Origin: Vogesella aquatica
GTDB taxonomy: Bacteria > Pseudomonadota > Gammaproteobacteria > Burkholderiales > Chromobacteriaceae
NCBI RefSeq assembly: GCF_028548455.1
Contig: NZ_JAQQLF010000017.1
Span: forward strand, 1 to 64,000
DNA: 64,000 nucleotides
Direction: 5' to 3'
The translations under genes and the position numbers were made by a program. Positions within the stretch are counted from its first letter, which is position 1, and every line of letters starts with the position of its first letter. Positions 48,497 through 57,304 of the stretch are shown here, one piece after another. The notes under the pieces were generated by a model. The model was given only the letters and a program-made list of their open reading frames with translations, was not told the DNA's origin and did no database searches.

Positions 48497-49042
48497 ATGC
48501 CGCAAGATCCGACGCACCTCATCTGGCTGGACATGGAAATGACCGGTCTGAACCCCGATGGCGACCGCATTATTGAGGTGGCCATGATCATCACCGACAG
48601 CCAGCTGAATGTCGTGGCCGAGTCGCCCGTCCTTGCCGTACATCAGCCGGATAGCGTGCTGGATGCCATGGACGACTGGAACAAGAACACGCACGGCAAG
48701 TCTGGCCTGGTGGCCCGCGTCAAGGCATCAGTCGTGAGCGAGGCGCAGGCCGAGCAGCAGTTGCTGGGCTTTCTGCAGCAGTACGTACCTGCCGGCAAGT
48801 CGCCCATGTGCGGCAATACCATCTGCCAGGACCGTCGTTTCATGGCGCGCTGGATGCCGCAGCTGGAGGCGTATTTCCACTACCGCAACCTGGATGTTTC
48901 CACGCTCAAGGAGCTGTGCAAGCGCTGGCGGCCGGATATCGCCAAAGGGGTGGTGAAAAAAGGCAAGCACGAGGCGCTGGCCGATATTGTGGAGTCCATC
49001 GAAGAACTGCGCTACTACCGCGAACATTTCCTGAAAGTGTAA
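48497..49042 (+). CDS. orn: Oligoribonuclease
   Basis: Essential DEDDh exoribonuclease of 181 residues that clears di- to penta-nucleotides, including pGpG from c-di-GMP breakdown. It starts [23 protein letters not shown] (first Asp-Glu pair), has [16 protein letters not shown] (Asp) and ends with [23 protein letters not shown] (His/Asp). GAAAGAGAC lies upstream of the ATG. It links in function to the EAL phosphodiesterase at the start of the window, though they are not co-transcribed. Confidence 0.96.
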   Translation: MPQDPTHLIWLDMEMTGLNPDGDRIIEVAMIITDSQLNVVAESPVLAVHQPDSVLDAMDDWNKNTHGKSGLVARVKASVVSEAQAEQQLLGFLQQYVPAGKSPMCGNTICQDRRFMARWMPQLEAYFHYRNLDVSTLKELCKRWRPDIAKGVVKKGKHEALADIVESIEELRYYREHFLKV

Positions 49043-49051
49043 CGTCTTTCC

Positions 49052-50704
49052 ATGTCTAACGACCGTATCTGCATTAACGAGCAGCCTGTGTGGGCGCGTT
49101 TGCATCAGCATCAGCGTGCCACGCGGCACCTGCACATGAAAGAGCTGTTCGCACAGGATCCGCAGCGCTTTGACCGCTATTCCTTGCAGTTGGATGGCTT
49201 GATGCTGGACTACTCCAAAAACCGTGTAACTGACCGCACGCTGGAGTTGTTGCAAGAGCTGGCACAGGCGGCAGATCTGTCGGGCTGGATGCGTATGATG
49301 CGTGCAGGTGAGCGCATTAATATCAGCGAAAAGCGGGCTGTGCTGCACAGCGCTTTGCGCTTGCCGGCGCAGGCCAGCCTGGAGCTTGATGGCGAAGATA
49401 TTGTGCCGGCGGTACATGCCGTGCTGGCGCGTATGGCGTCGTTTGCGCAGCGGGTGCGCGCTGGCGAGTGGTTGGGCTTTAGCGGCCAGCCTGTGCGCCA
49501 GGTGGTGAACATCGGTATTGGCGGTTCGGACCTTGGTCCGCTGATGGTGGCTGAGGCGCTCAAGCCCTATGCCGACCCGGCGCTGACCTTCCACTATGTT
49601 TCCAATGTGGACGGCCAGCATCTGGCGCAGGTGCTGCAGCAGTGCGATGCCGCCAGTACGCTGTTCATCGTGGCATCGAAATCGTTTGCTACACCGGAAA
49701 CCCTGCTGAATGCCCAGGCCGCCAGGCGCTGGTTCTTGCAGTATGCGGCCGAGGCAGATATTGCCCGCCATTTTGTGGCGGTGTCTTCCAATGCGCCCGC
49801 AGTGCAGGATTTTGGTATCGATACGGACAATATGTTCGATTTCTGGGATTGGGTGGGCGGGCGTTATTCTGTGTGGTCGGCTATCGGCTTGCCGGTGATG
49901 CTGCAGATCGGCCCCGAGCGCTTTGCCGAGTTTCTGGCCGGCGGTGCCCGGATGGACGAGCACTTTTTCCATACCCCGTTCGAGCGCAATATGCCCGTTT
50001 TGCTGGGTCTGATCGGTGTCTGGTACAACACCTTCTACGGTGCGCATACCCATGCCATCATGCCTTACGACCACGGCCTGCGCCGCTTGCCCGCGCATAT
50101 CCAGCAGATGGACATGGAGTCCAACGGCAAGCGCGTGGGTCGCTATGGCGAGCGGCTGGATTTCGATACCGGCCCGGTGATCTGGGGCGAGGAGGGGGTA
50201 AATAGCCAGCATGCGTTCTTCCAGCTTTTGCACCAGGGTACTCGTCTGGTGCCGTGCGACTTCATTATTGCCATGAATACGCATTACCCGCTGGGTAATC
50301 AGCACCGGGTGCTGGTGGCCAATTGCTTTGCACAAACCGAGGCGCTGATGCGTGGTAAAACCGAGGCTGAGGTATTGCAGGAGTTGGGCGATCTTGCTGG
50401 TGACGAGCTGGATGTGCTGTTGCCGCAGAAGCTGTTTCCGGGTAACCAGCCTAGCAATACCATCGCACTGGACAAGGTCACGCCTTACAACCTGGGCATG
50501 CTGCTGGCCATGTATGAGCACAAGGTATTTGTGCAGGGGGTCATCTGGGGCGTGAATTCATTCGATCAGTGGGGTGTGGAATACGGCAAGCAGCTGGCTA
50601 GCCGTTTGCTGGGCGAGCTTGAATCTGGTCAGGTGGCGGCGCACGATGCGTCCACTGCGGGGCTGATGCGGCACTATCTGGAGGCCTGCCATGACAAAGT
50701 ATGA
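49052..50704 (+). CDS. pgi: Glucose-6-phosphate isomerase
   Basis: Glycolytic isomerase of 550 residues. The signature VNIGIGGSDLGPLMV lies near residue 150. VASKSFATPETLLNAQAARRWF follows. GVEYGKQLASRLLGELE near the C-terminus is the second PGI signature. The catalytic Glu, Lys and His fit the usual places. It starts nine bases after orn and overlaps pncC by 14 bases. Confidence 0.97.
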   Translation: MSNDRICINEQPVWARLHQHQRATRHLHMKELFAQDPQRFDRYSLQLDGLMLDYSKNRVTDRTLELLQELAQAADLSGWMRMMRAGERINISEKRAVLHSALRLPAQASLELDGEDIVPAVHAVLARMASFAQRVRAGEWLGFSGQPVRQVVNIGIGGSDLGPLMVAEALKPYADPALTFHYVSNVDGQHLAQVLQQCDAASTLFIVASKSFATPETLLNAQAARRWFLQYAAEADIARHFVAVSSNAPAVQDFGIDTDNMFDFWDWVGGRYSVWSAIGLPVMLQIGPERFAEFLAGGARMDEHFFHTPFERNMPVLLGLIGVWYNTFYGAHTHAIMPYDHGLRRLPAHIQQMDMESNGKRVGRYGERLDFDTGPVIWGEEGVNSQHAFFQLLHQGTRLVPCDFIIAMNTHYPLGNQHRVLVANCFAQTEALMRGKTEAEVLQELGDLAGDELDVLLPQKLFPGNQPSNTIALDKVTPYNLGMLLAMYEHKVFVQGVIWGVNSFDQWGVEYGKQLASRLLGELESGQVAAHDASTAGLMRHYLEACHDKV

Positions 50705-51194
50705 GTTGGCGGCCGAGCTTGGCCGCCGCCTCGCCGCCGCGGGGCAGCGTGTGACGGTGGCCGAGTCCTGCACCGGTGGCGGCGTGGCGTCGGCGCTGAC
50801 AGCTATTCCCGGTAGCTCTGCCTGGTTTGACCTTTCCGTGGTGACCTACAGCAACGAGGCCAAGCAGCGTTTGCTCGGCGTGCCGGAAGCTGCCTTGCTG
50901 GCGCATGGTGCAGTCAGCCTGCCGGTGGCGGCTGCCATGGCTGAGGGGGCACGTGCTTTGGCCGGTGCTGATTGGGCCATATCTGTTACCGGTATAGCCG
51001 GGCCAGGTGGTGGTACCGCCGACAAGCCCGTTGGCACGGTTTGTTTCGGCCTGGCGTACGCGGCTGGTACCCGGGTGGCCTGTTGTCATTTTGACGGTGA
51101 TCGTGATGCGGTGCGTGAGCAGGCTGTGTTGTGGGTGCTGGGCGTTTTGTTGAGCTGTCTTTCCGGGCAGGGTGTGCCAATGTTGCACGGATAG
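50691..51194 (+). CDS. pncC: Nicotinamide-nucleotide amidohydrolase (CinA C-terminal)
   Basis: Single-domain CinA/PncC protein of 167 residues that deamidates nicotinamide mononucleotide in NAD recycling. The family core reads VTVAESCTGGGVASALTAIPGSSAWF (active-site Ser), SVVTYSNEAKQRLLGV and SVTGIAGPGGGTADKPVGTVCFGL. It lacks the N-terminal COG1058 domain of longer CinA proteins. Its start lies in the 3' end of pgi. Confidence 0.94.
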   Translation: MTKYELAAELGRRLAAAGQRVTVAESCTGGGVASALTAIPGSSAWFDLSVVTYSNEAKQRLLGVPEAALLAHGAVSLPVAAAMAEGARALAGADWAISVTGIAGPGGGTADKPVGTVCFGLAYAAGTRVACCHFDGDRDAVREQAVLWVLGVLLSCLSGQGVPMLHG

Positions 51195-51290
51195 ATGCCT
51201 TATGGCTGGTATTTTGGCAATAATTATGCAAAATCGCAGGTGTGGTCTTGTATGGCTGTGCGTATAATCACGCCCCTGCTCGCATAATCC

Positions 51291-51336
51291 AAGCAGGTTT
51301 GTTGGCGCGAATGCGACGGCAAACCTGCTTTTAATA
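51291..51336 (+). terminator. Hairpin between pncC and the BMP gene
   Basis: AAGCAGGTTTG (51291-51301) pairs with CAAACCTGCTT (51320-51330), followed by TTAATA. It probably ends the orn-pgi-pncC transcript, 97 bases after the stop. It might instead lie in the leader of the importer if transcription starts near a TATAAT at 51263-51268; no good -35 fits that box. Confidence 0.6.
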
Positions 51337-51415
51337 CGTTGGCCGTGTGTGGCGGGAAAATTATCGCTACTATGAGCCAGCTACTTAACTGACACGACGT
51401 TGGGAGAGACATCTC

Positions 51416-52420
51416 ATGCAAATTACCAAGAAAAAGAGCCTGGCCGTTGCTGCTGCAACCCTGATGGCTGCTGCTTCCTCCAGTTTTGCTTTCACCCCTG
51501 CCGTGGTTTACGACCAGGCCGGCAAGTTTGACAAGAGCTTCAACGAAGCGGCCTATACGGGCGCCGAGCGCTTCAAGAAAGCCACTGGCATTGCTTACCG
51601 CGAAGCTCAGATCGCCAATGAGGCGCAAAAAGAGCAAGTGCTGCGCAACCTGGCGCGCAAGAACGTAGACTTGGTCATTGCTGTGGGCTTCTCCTTTACC
51701 CAAGCCGTTCAGACCGTGGCTGCCGAGTTCCCGAAAGTGAAATTCGCGATTGTTGACGATGTGGCCAAAGGCGACAATGTGCAGTCCGTGATCTTCAAGG
51801 AACAGGAAGGCTCCTACCTGGTAGGTATGGCCGCAACCCTGGCTTCCAAGTCGAAGAAAGTCGGTTTCATTGGTGGCATGGACGTGCCGCTGATCCGCGC
51901 GTTCGGCTGTGGCTATGCACAGGGTGCCAAGGCTGCGGATGCCAAGGTAGAAGTCGTATCCAACATGACCGGCACTACCCCGCAAGCGTTTAACGACCCG
52001 GCACGTGGTGGCGAGCTGGCTCGCAGCCAGTTTGACCGTGGCGTAGACGTGGTCTTCCACGCTGCCGGCGGTACCGGCATGGGTGTGCTGCAGGCGGCCA
52101 AAGACAAGAACAAACTGGGTATCGGTGTGGATTCCAACCAGAACCACCTGTTCCCGGGCTTTGTGCTGACTTCCATGCTCAAGCGTGTGGACAATGCTGT
52201 TTACCAGCTGATGCTGGATGGCCAGAAAGGTACCTGGAAAGCAGGCGTGGTGACCATGGGCCTGAAAGAAGGCGGTGTGGATTGGGCGCTGGATGCGAAC
52301 AACCGCAAGCTGATCTCCAAAGACATCGAAACCAAAGTGAACCAGGCCAAGAAAGACATCATTTCGGGCAAGGTAAAAGTGGTTGACTACCGCGCTGGCA
52401 ATAGCTGCCCGGTAAAATAA
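51416..52420 (+). CDS. BMP-family substrate-binding lipoprotein-like protein
   Basis: Exported binding protein of 334 residues of the basic-membrane-protein (BMP/PnrA) family. Members bind purine nucleosides. The signal peptide ends SSFA/FTP. Landmarks are YDQAGKFDKSFNEAAYTGAERF, VGFIGGMDVPLIRAFGCGYAQGAKA, VFHAAGGTGMGV and GVDSNQNHLFPG. There is no lipobox Cys, so it is a soluble periplasmic form. A strong terminator follows the gene, so receptor transcripts can outnumber those of the downstream ATPase and permeases. Confidence 0.93.
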   Translation: MQITKKKSLAVAAATLMAAASSSFAFTPAVVYDQAGKFDKSFNEAAYTGAERFKKATGIAYREAQIANEAQKEQVLRNLARKNVDLVIAVGFSFTQAVQTVAAEFPKVKFAIVDDVAKGDNVQSVIFKEQEGSYLVGMAATLASKSKKVGFIGGMDVPLIRAFGCGYAQGAKAADAKVEVVSNMTGTTPQAFNDPARGGELARSQFDRGVDVVFHAAGGTGMGVLQAAKDKNKLGIGVDSNQNHLFPGFVLTSMLKRVDNAVYQLMLDGQKGTWKAGVVTMGLKEGGVDWALDANNRKLISKDIETKVNQAKKDIISGKVKVVDYRAGNSCPVK

Positions 52421-52452
52421 TGTTGTAATCGTCTGTCTGATCCAGACGACTT

Positions 52453-52490
52453 GTGCGGCAAGCAGTTCATTCTGCTTGCCGCACTTTATT
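52453..52490 (+). terminator. Strong terminator after the BMP gene
   Basis: GTGCGGCAAGCAG (52453-52465) pairs perfectly with CTGCTTGCCGCAC (52472-52484) around TTCATT, then TTTATT. The remaining 260 bases before the ATPase start hold no gene and no feature I can name. Confidence 0.85.
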
Positions 52491-52749
52491 GTGTCTGTCG
52501 CGGCGGGGTAGTGTGGTCGGCCGCGGCTGGATATCACCCTGGCTGCTTGGCAGGGTTGGCAAGACATTTCCGCCCGTTGGTGTTGGTCTGGGCGGGAGGT
52601 ACAGCGGTCTGCACCAGCACGCCGTTGTCTGATTATTCGAGTTTCCATTTGCCGTACGCGGTGGGCCGGTCGGGCTTGCCTGGCTTTGTCACGGTTGCAT
52701 TTTGTCGTGGCGGCATGGAAATGGCATTTTAACCGAGAGCGAGATCACT

Positions 52750-54273
52750 ATGGCCGAATTAGCCATCGAGCTCATTGGCGTCAACAAACACTTCGGTGAA
52801 GTGCACGCCAATAAGAACATTACTTTCGGAGTTCGCAAAGGTACGGTTCACGGCATTATTGGCGAGAACGGTGCCGGCAAATCCACCCTGATGAGCATTA
52901 TCTACGGCTACTATCAGGCGGATTCCGGAACAATCAAGATTAACGGCAAGGCCGAGCGCATTCGTTCGTCGCATGCGGCTATCGGCCTGGGTATCGGCAT
53001 GGTGCATCAGCATTTCATGCTGGTAGACCCGTTTACCGTGCTGGAAAACATTGTGCTGGGTGCCGAAGGCGGCATGACGCTGGACGGTAGCCTGGCTGCG
53101 GCGCGTACCCATTTGCAAAAGCTGAACCAGGATTACGGCCTGCAAGTCGACCCCGATGCGATTGTGGGCGAGCTGGGGGTGGGCACGCAGCAGCGTGTGG
53201 AAATCCTGAAAACCCTGTACCGCGGTGCTGACGTGCTGATTCTGGATGAGCCGACCGCCGTGCTGACGCCGCAGGAAGCCGACGATCTGTTCCGCATCCT
53301 GCGTTTGCTGCGCGAGCAGGGCAAGACGGTGATCCTGATTACGCATAAGCTGCGCGAGGTGATGGATATTACTGACGATGTCACGGTAATGCGTGCCGGC
53401 GAAATCGTGGGCCAGGTACGGACCGCAGACGTTACCAAGGAAGACCTGGCTGACTTGATGGTTGGCCGCAAGGTGAACATGCACCTTGATAAGGCTGCTG
53501 CCGTGCCGGGCGAGAAGGTGCTGGGCGTATCCGGCCTGAATCTGGTCGATGGCCGTGGCGTGGCGCTGCTGAAAGATATCAGCTTCGATCTGCATGCCGG
53601 CGAGATTGTCGGTATTGCCGGGGTGTCCGGTAACGGCCAGTCCGAGCTGCTGGAAGTGCTGTCTGGCATGCGTGATGCGACGTCTGGCTCGGTGCAGTTC
53701 AAGGGTCAAGAGCTGGTCACGCTGAAAACACGCGAGCCGAAGGCCGCTGCGTATCGCAAGCTGGGTATTGCGCACATTCCGGAAGACCGCTCGCGCGAGG
53801 GTATGGTGAAGGACTTCATGACCTTCGAGAACGCCATCCTGGGCTACCACGACGACCCGAGCGTGCGCCGTGGTTTCCTGTTTAACCGCAAGGCCATCAT
53901 CGAGCGTTGCCGTCGTTTTATCGACGAGTTCGATGTGCGCCCGGCGCTGACGCACCGCCGTATCGGCCTGTTTTCGGGTGGTAACCAGCAGAAGGTGATT
54001 CTGGCGCGTGAAATTCACGCCAATCCGGACTTGCTGCTGATTGGCCAGCCTACCCGCGGCGTGGATATCGGTGCGATCGAGTTCATCCACAAGCGCCTGA
54101 TGCAGCTGCGTGACGAGGGCAAGGCGTTGTTGCTGGTGTCGGTGGAGCTGGACGAGATCATGGCCTTGAGTGACCGCATCATCGTGATGAACGGTGGTGC
54201 CATTTCCGGCGAGCTGCCGGCGGCAGAAGCGACCGCCACCTCGCTGGGTTTGTTGATGGGGGGACATAAATGA
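52750..54273 (+). CDS. Nucleoside-type ABC importer ATPase (double domain)
   Basis: ABC ATPase of 507 residues with two fused nucleotide-binding domains, as in RbsA- and BMP-type importers. The first domain has Walker A GENGAGKST, a degraded signature GVGTQQRVEIL and Walker B ADVLILDEPTAVL. The second has GVSGNGQSELLEVLSG in place of Walker A and an intact signature FSGGNQQKVILARE. ATG 52750 gives MAELAIELIGVNKHFG, a normal ABC start, with GAGCGAG upstream. Its stop overlaps the permease start by four bases. Confidence 0.94.
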   Translation: MAELAIELIGVNKHFGEVHANKNITFGVRKGTVHGIIGENGAGKSTLMSIIYGYYQADSGTIKINGKAERIRSSHAAIGLGIGMVHQHFMLVDPFTVLENIVLGAEGGMTLDGSLAAARTHLQKLNQDYGLQVDPDAIVGELGVGTQQRVEILKTLYRGADVLILDEPTAVLTPQEADDLFRILRLLREQGKTVILITHKLREVMDITDDVTVMRAGEIVGQVRTADVTKEDLADLMVGRKVNMHLDKAAAVPGEKVLGVSGLNLVDGRGVALLKDISFDLHAGEIVGIAGVSGNGQSELLEVLSGMRDATSGSVQFKGQELVTLKTREPKAAAYRKLGIAHIPEDRSREGMVKDFMTFENAILGYHDDPSVRRGFLFNRKAIIERCRRFIDEFDVRPALTHRRIGLFSGGNQQKVILAREIHANPDLLLIGQPTRGVDIGAIEFIHKRLMQLRDEGKALLLVSVELDEIMALSDRIIVMNGGAISGELPAAEATATSLGLLMGGHK

Positions 54274-55370
54274 GTCAGCCAGCCAATATGCCGCGCTGGG
54301 CCAGTTTGTGGCTGATGCCGCTGCTGAACCTGTTTGCGGCACTGTTTGTGTCGGGTCTGGTGATTGCACTGATCGGCGAAGACCCGGTGGAGTGCCTGAA
54401 GCTGATGATCAACGGCGCCTTCGGCTACCCGGAGGGTATCGGTTACACGCTGTTCTATACCACCAGTTTCATTTTTACCGGCCTAGCGGTAGCGGCAGCG
54501 TTTCATGCCGGCCTGTTCAATATCGGTGGCGAGGGCCAGATGTATCTGGCGGGTCTGGGCGTGACCCTGGTGTGCCTGCAGTTTGATTACCTGCCGGCCT
54601 ACGTGGTGATTCCATTGGCCATGTTGGCCGCCATCGTGTTTGGCGGGGCGTGGGCATTGGTGCCGGGTTATCTGCAAGCCAAGCGTGGCAGCCACATTGT
54701 GGTAACCACCATCATGTTCAACTTTATCGCCAGCTCGCTGATGACCTGGCTGCTGGTGGACAAGCTGCGTATGGAAGGCTCGCAAACGCCTGCCACCCGC
54801 GAGTTTGCCCAGAACGCCTGGGTGCCGATGCTGCACGAGCTGTTTGCCCCGCTAGGTTTCGAGCTGCCCAATACGCCGCTGAACGCCAGCTTCTTCCTGG
54901 CGCTGGTGGCGCTGGTGCTGTTCTATCTGGTGGTATGGCATAGCCCGAAAGGCTTTGTCACCCGCACGGTGGGCCTGAACGAAAAAGCAGCCCGCTATGC
55001 CGGTATTCCGGTGGACAAAGTGGTGATCGCCGTGATGTGCGTGTCCGGTGCGCTGGCCGGCCTGGCTGCCATCAACGAGCTGCTGGGTTCTACCCATCGC
55101 ATGAATATGGGCTTTACCAACGGTATCGGCTTTGTCGGTATTGCCGTGGCGCTGATGGGCCGTAACCACCCGGTAGGCATTTTGCTGTCTGCGCTGCTGT
55201 TCGGCGCGCTGACGCAGGGTGGCCTGGACTTGTCGTTCGAGAAGCCGGCCATTACGCGCGAGATGATCATCTTCACCCAGGGCTTGATCATCCTGTTCTG
55301 CGGTGCGCTGGAAAACCTGTTCCAGACCCCGCTCTCGGCTGCGTTCAAACGCATGCTGAAGAACCAGTAA
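54270..55370 (+). CDS. ABC importer permease 1 (BMP-linked)
   Basis: Inner-membrane permease of 366 residues of the branched-chain/ribose type. It has about nine hydrophobic segments. VAAAFHAGLFNIGGEGQMYLAGLG is the family EAA-like loop, and GLNEKAARYAGIPVDKV is typical of nucleoside-type permeases. It is translationally coupled to the ATPase and followed ten bases later by permease 2. Confidence 0.93.
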   Translation: MSQPANMPRWASLWLMPLLNLFAALFVSGLVIALIGEDPVECLKLMINGAFGYPEGIGYTLFYTTSFIFTGLAVAAAFHAGLFNIGGEGQMYLAGLGVTLVCLQFDYLPAYVVIPLAMLAAIVFGGAWALVPGYLQAKRGSHIVVTTIMFNFIASSLMTWLLVDKLRMEGSQTPATREFAQNAWVPMLHELFAPLGFELPNTPLNASFFLALVALVLFYLVVWHSPKGFVTRTVGLNEKAARYAGIPVDKVVIAVMCVSGALAGLAAINELLGSTHRMNMGFTNGIGFVGIAVALMGRNHPVGILLSALLFGALTQGGLDLSFEKPAITREMIIFTQGLIILFCGALENLFQTPLSAAFKRMLKNQ

Positions 55371-55380
55371 GGAGTACAGC

Positions 55381-56328
55381 ATGGACATGATTTTTAGTGT
55401 GCTGGACGCCACGCTGCGTGTGAGTACCCCGCTGGTGCTGGCGGCGCTGGCCGGTTTGTTCTCCGAGCGCTCCGGTGTGGTGGATCTGGCGCTGGAAGGC
55501 AAGATGTTGGCCGCAGCGTTTGCTGCTGCCTGCGTGGCGTACATTGCCCAATCCCCGTGGGTGGGGCTGGGCGCCGGTATTGCTGCCGGTATGGCGGTGG
55601 CGATGCTGCATGGTGTGGTGTCGATTACCTATAACGGTAACCAGCTGATTTCCGGTGTGGCCATCAATATGATGGTGTCCGGTGTGACGCCGGTATTGGC
55701 GCTGGCCTGGTTCCAGCAAGGCGGCCGTACGCCGACCTTGTCGGATGATGCGCGCTTTACTGCCATCGAGCTGCCGTTTGCTGATGCCATCGCGCATAGC
55801 GCCGTGCTGAAGACCTTCTTTGGCCATAACATCCTGGTGTACCTGGCACTGCTGCTGATTTTTGTGGTGAGCTGGGTGGTGTACAAGAGCCGCTTCGGCC
55901 TGCGCTTACGTGCCGTGGGTGAAAACCCGCATGCCGCCGATGCGGCAGGTATCAGCGTGAAGGGTGTGCGTTATATGGCGCAGGCCATTGGCGGTGCGCT
56001 GTGCGGTGTGGCCGGTGCCTACCTGGTGCTGGCGCAAACTGGCGCTTTCATCCAGGACATGACCGCCGGCAAGGGCTATCTGGCGTTGGCGGCGCTGATT
56101 TTTGGCAAGTGGCGTCCTTGGTCTGCCGTGCTGGGCTGCCTGATTTTTGCCTTCACCGATGCGATCCAGATTCGCCTGCAGGGCGTGGAGTTGCCGCTGA
56201 TCGGCAGTATTCCGGATGCCTTCATCCAGGCGCTGCCGTACGTGCTGACGGTAGTGTTGCTGGCGGGCTTCATGGGCCGTGCCGTGGCACCAAAGGCGAT
56301 TGGCGTGCCGTTTGTGAAATCACGCTAA
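55381..56328 (+). CDS. ABC importer permease 2 (BMP-linked)
   Basis: Second inner-membrane permease, 315 residues, paired with the previous gene. It starts FSVLDATLRVSTPLVLAALAGLFSERSGVVDLALEGKML, the conserved opening of YufQ-type permeases, and has RLRAVGENPHAADAAGISV as its cytoplasmic coupling loop. AAGGAG lies before the ATG. A strong terminator follows. Confidence 0.93.
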   Translation: MDMIFSVLDATLRVSTPLVLAALAGLFSERSGVVDLALEGKMLAAAFAAACVAYIAQSPWVGLGAGIAAGMAVAMLHGVVSITYNGNQLISGVAINMMVSGVTPVLALAWFQQGGRTPTLSDDARFTAIELPFADAIAHSAVLKTFFGHNILVYLALLLIFVVSWVVYKSRFGLRLRAVGENPHAADAAGISVKGVRYMAQAIGGALCGVAGAYLVLAQTGAFIQDMTAGKGYLALAALIFGKWRPWSAVLGCLIFAFTDAIQIRLQGVELPLIGSIPDAFIQALPYVLTVVLLAGFMGRAVAPKAIGVPFVKSR

Positions 56329-56347
56329 GTTGGCCGCAAGCCAGGAT

Positions 56348-56380
56348 AAAACCCCCTGCCGCTGGCAGGGGGTTTTTCTT
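56348..56380. terminator. Strong terminator after the BMP importer
   Basis: AAAACCCCCTGCC (56348-56360) pairs with GGCAGGGGGTTTT (56364-56376) around GCT, and further Ts follow. It lies between the convergent importer and xerC genes. Confidence 0.9.
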
Positions 56381-56407
56381 TGCGCCGTCAGAGGGATTTG
56401 CACGAGA

Positions 56408-57304
56408 TTACTGCTTGTCTTTGTCATCCAGCTTGGCGCGCGGGTGGGCGGTGTCGTACACCTTGGCCAGGTGCTGAAAGTCCAGGCTGGTGTAGATCTG
56501 CGTGGTGGCCAGATTGGCGTGGCCCAGTAGCTCTTGCACAGCGCGCAGGTCGCCGGAGGATTGCAGCATGTGGCTGGCAAACGAGTGGCGCAGCATGTGC
56601 GGGTGCACGTGCTGTTCGCTGCCGCTATGTAGTGCCCAGCGTTCCAGCCGGCGGGCCAGCTGGCGGCTGCTGATGCGCACGCCTTTGCTGGAGACAAACA
56701 GCGCTTCTTCGCCATCTGCTGCCTGTCGTAAGGTTAGCCAGCGCTGCAGCGCGGCAACGGCCTGCTTGCCGACGGGTAATATGCGCTCGCGGTTGCCTTT
56801 GCCCTGTACTTTCAGTAGCGCTTCGCGCAGGTCGATATCGGCCAGGTTGATTGACACGGTTTCGGAGAGGCGCAGTCCAGACGAGTACATCAGCTCGAAA
56901 ATGGCCGCGTCACGAATTTCGCGCTCGTCTTCGGCGGGGGCGTCCAGCAGCTGCATAGCGCTGTCCACGCTCAGGGTTTTGGGCAGGCGCTGCCCGGCGC
57001 GCGGGGCGCGCACGCCAGCGCAAGGGTTGGCCGCCAGCCATTCGCGCCGGATCATCCATTCAAACAGGCTGCGCCAGGTGGAGAGCATGCGTGCCAGTGT
57101 GCGCGGGGACAGGCCGTGGCGACGCAGCTGGCCCAGCGCACGCTGTATGGCCGGGCCGTCGGTGTGCTCGGGCTGGCTGCTGCCCAGCAGCTCGGCCAGC
57201 TTGGTGAGGTCGCGGCGGTAGGCGGTGCGGGTGTGCTCGCTGCGTGCGGCCAACCTTAGCTGGTCGTCGTAGGCGTCAATCAGGGCTTGCCAGTGTGCGT
57301 CCAT
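56408..57304 (-). CDS. xerC: Site-specific tyrosine recombinase XerC
   Basis: Chromosome-dimer-resolution recombinase of 298 residues acting at dif with XerD. Catalytic residues are Arg in YSSGLRLSETVSIN, Lys in GKGNRERILPV, HMLRHSFASHML (His-x-x-Arg), His in LLGHANLATTQIY and the nucleophile Tyr in that motif. Its ATG overlaps the stop of the MoxR gene (TGATG). In many relatives it follows dapF and DUF484; here the partner is a MoxR ATPase. Confidence 0.92.
   Translation of the reverse strand: MDAHWQALIDAYDDQLRLAARSEHTRTAYRRDLTKLAELLGSSQPEHTDGPAIQRALGQLRRHGLSPRTLARMLSTWRSLFEWMIRREWLAANPCAGVRAPRAGQRLPKTLSVDSAMQLLDAPAEDEREIRDAAIFELMYSSGLRLSETVSINLADIDLREALLKVQGKGNRERILPVGKQAVAALQRWLTLRQAADGEEALFVSSKGVRISSRQLARRLERWALHSGSEQHVHPHMLRHSFASHMLQSSGDLRAVQELLGHANLATTQIYTSLDFQHLAKVYDTAHPRAKLDDKDKQ

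Noticed and set aside
51195-51415. Possible purine riboswitch before the BMP nucleoside-type receptor
   Set aside because: I looked for the conserved purine-aptamer core and did not find it. The only structure is a simple hairpin that fits a terminator.
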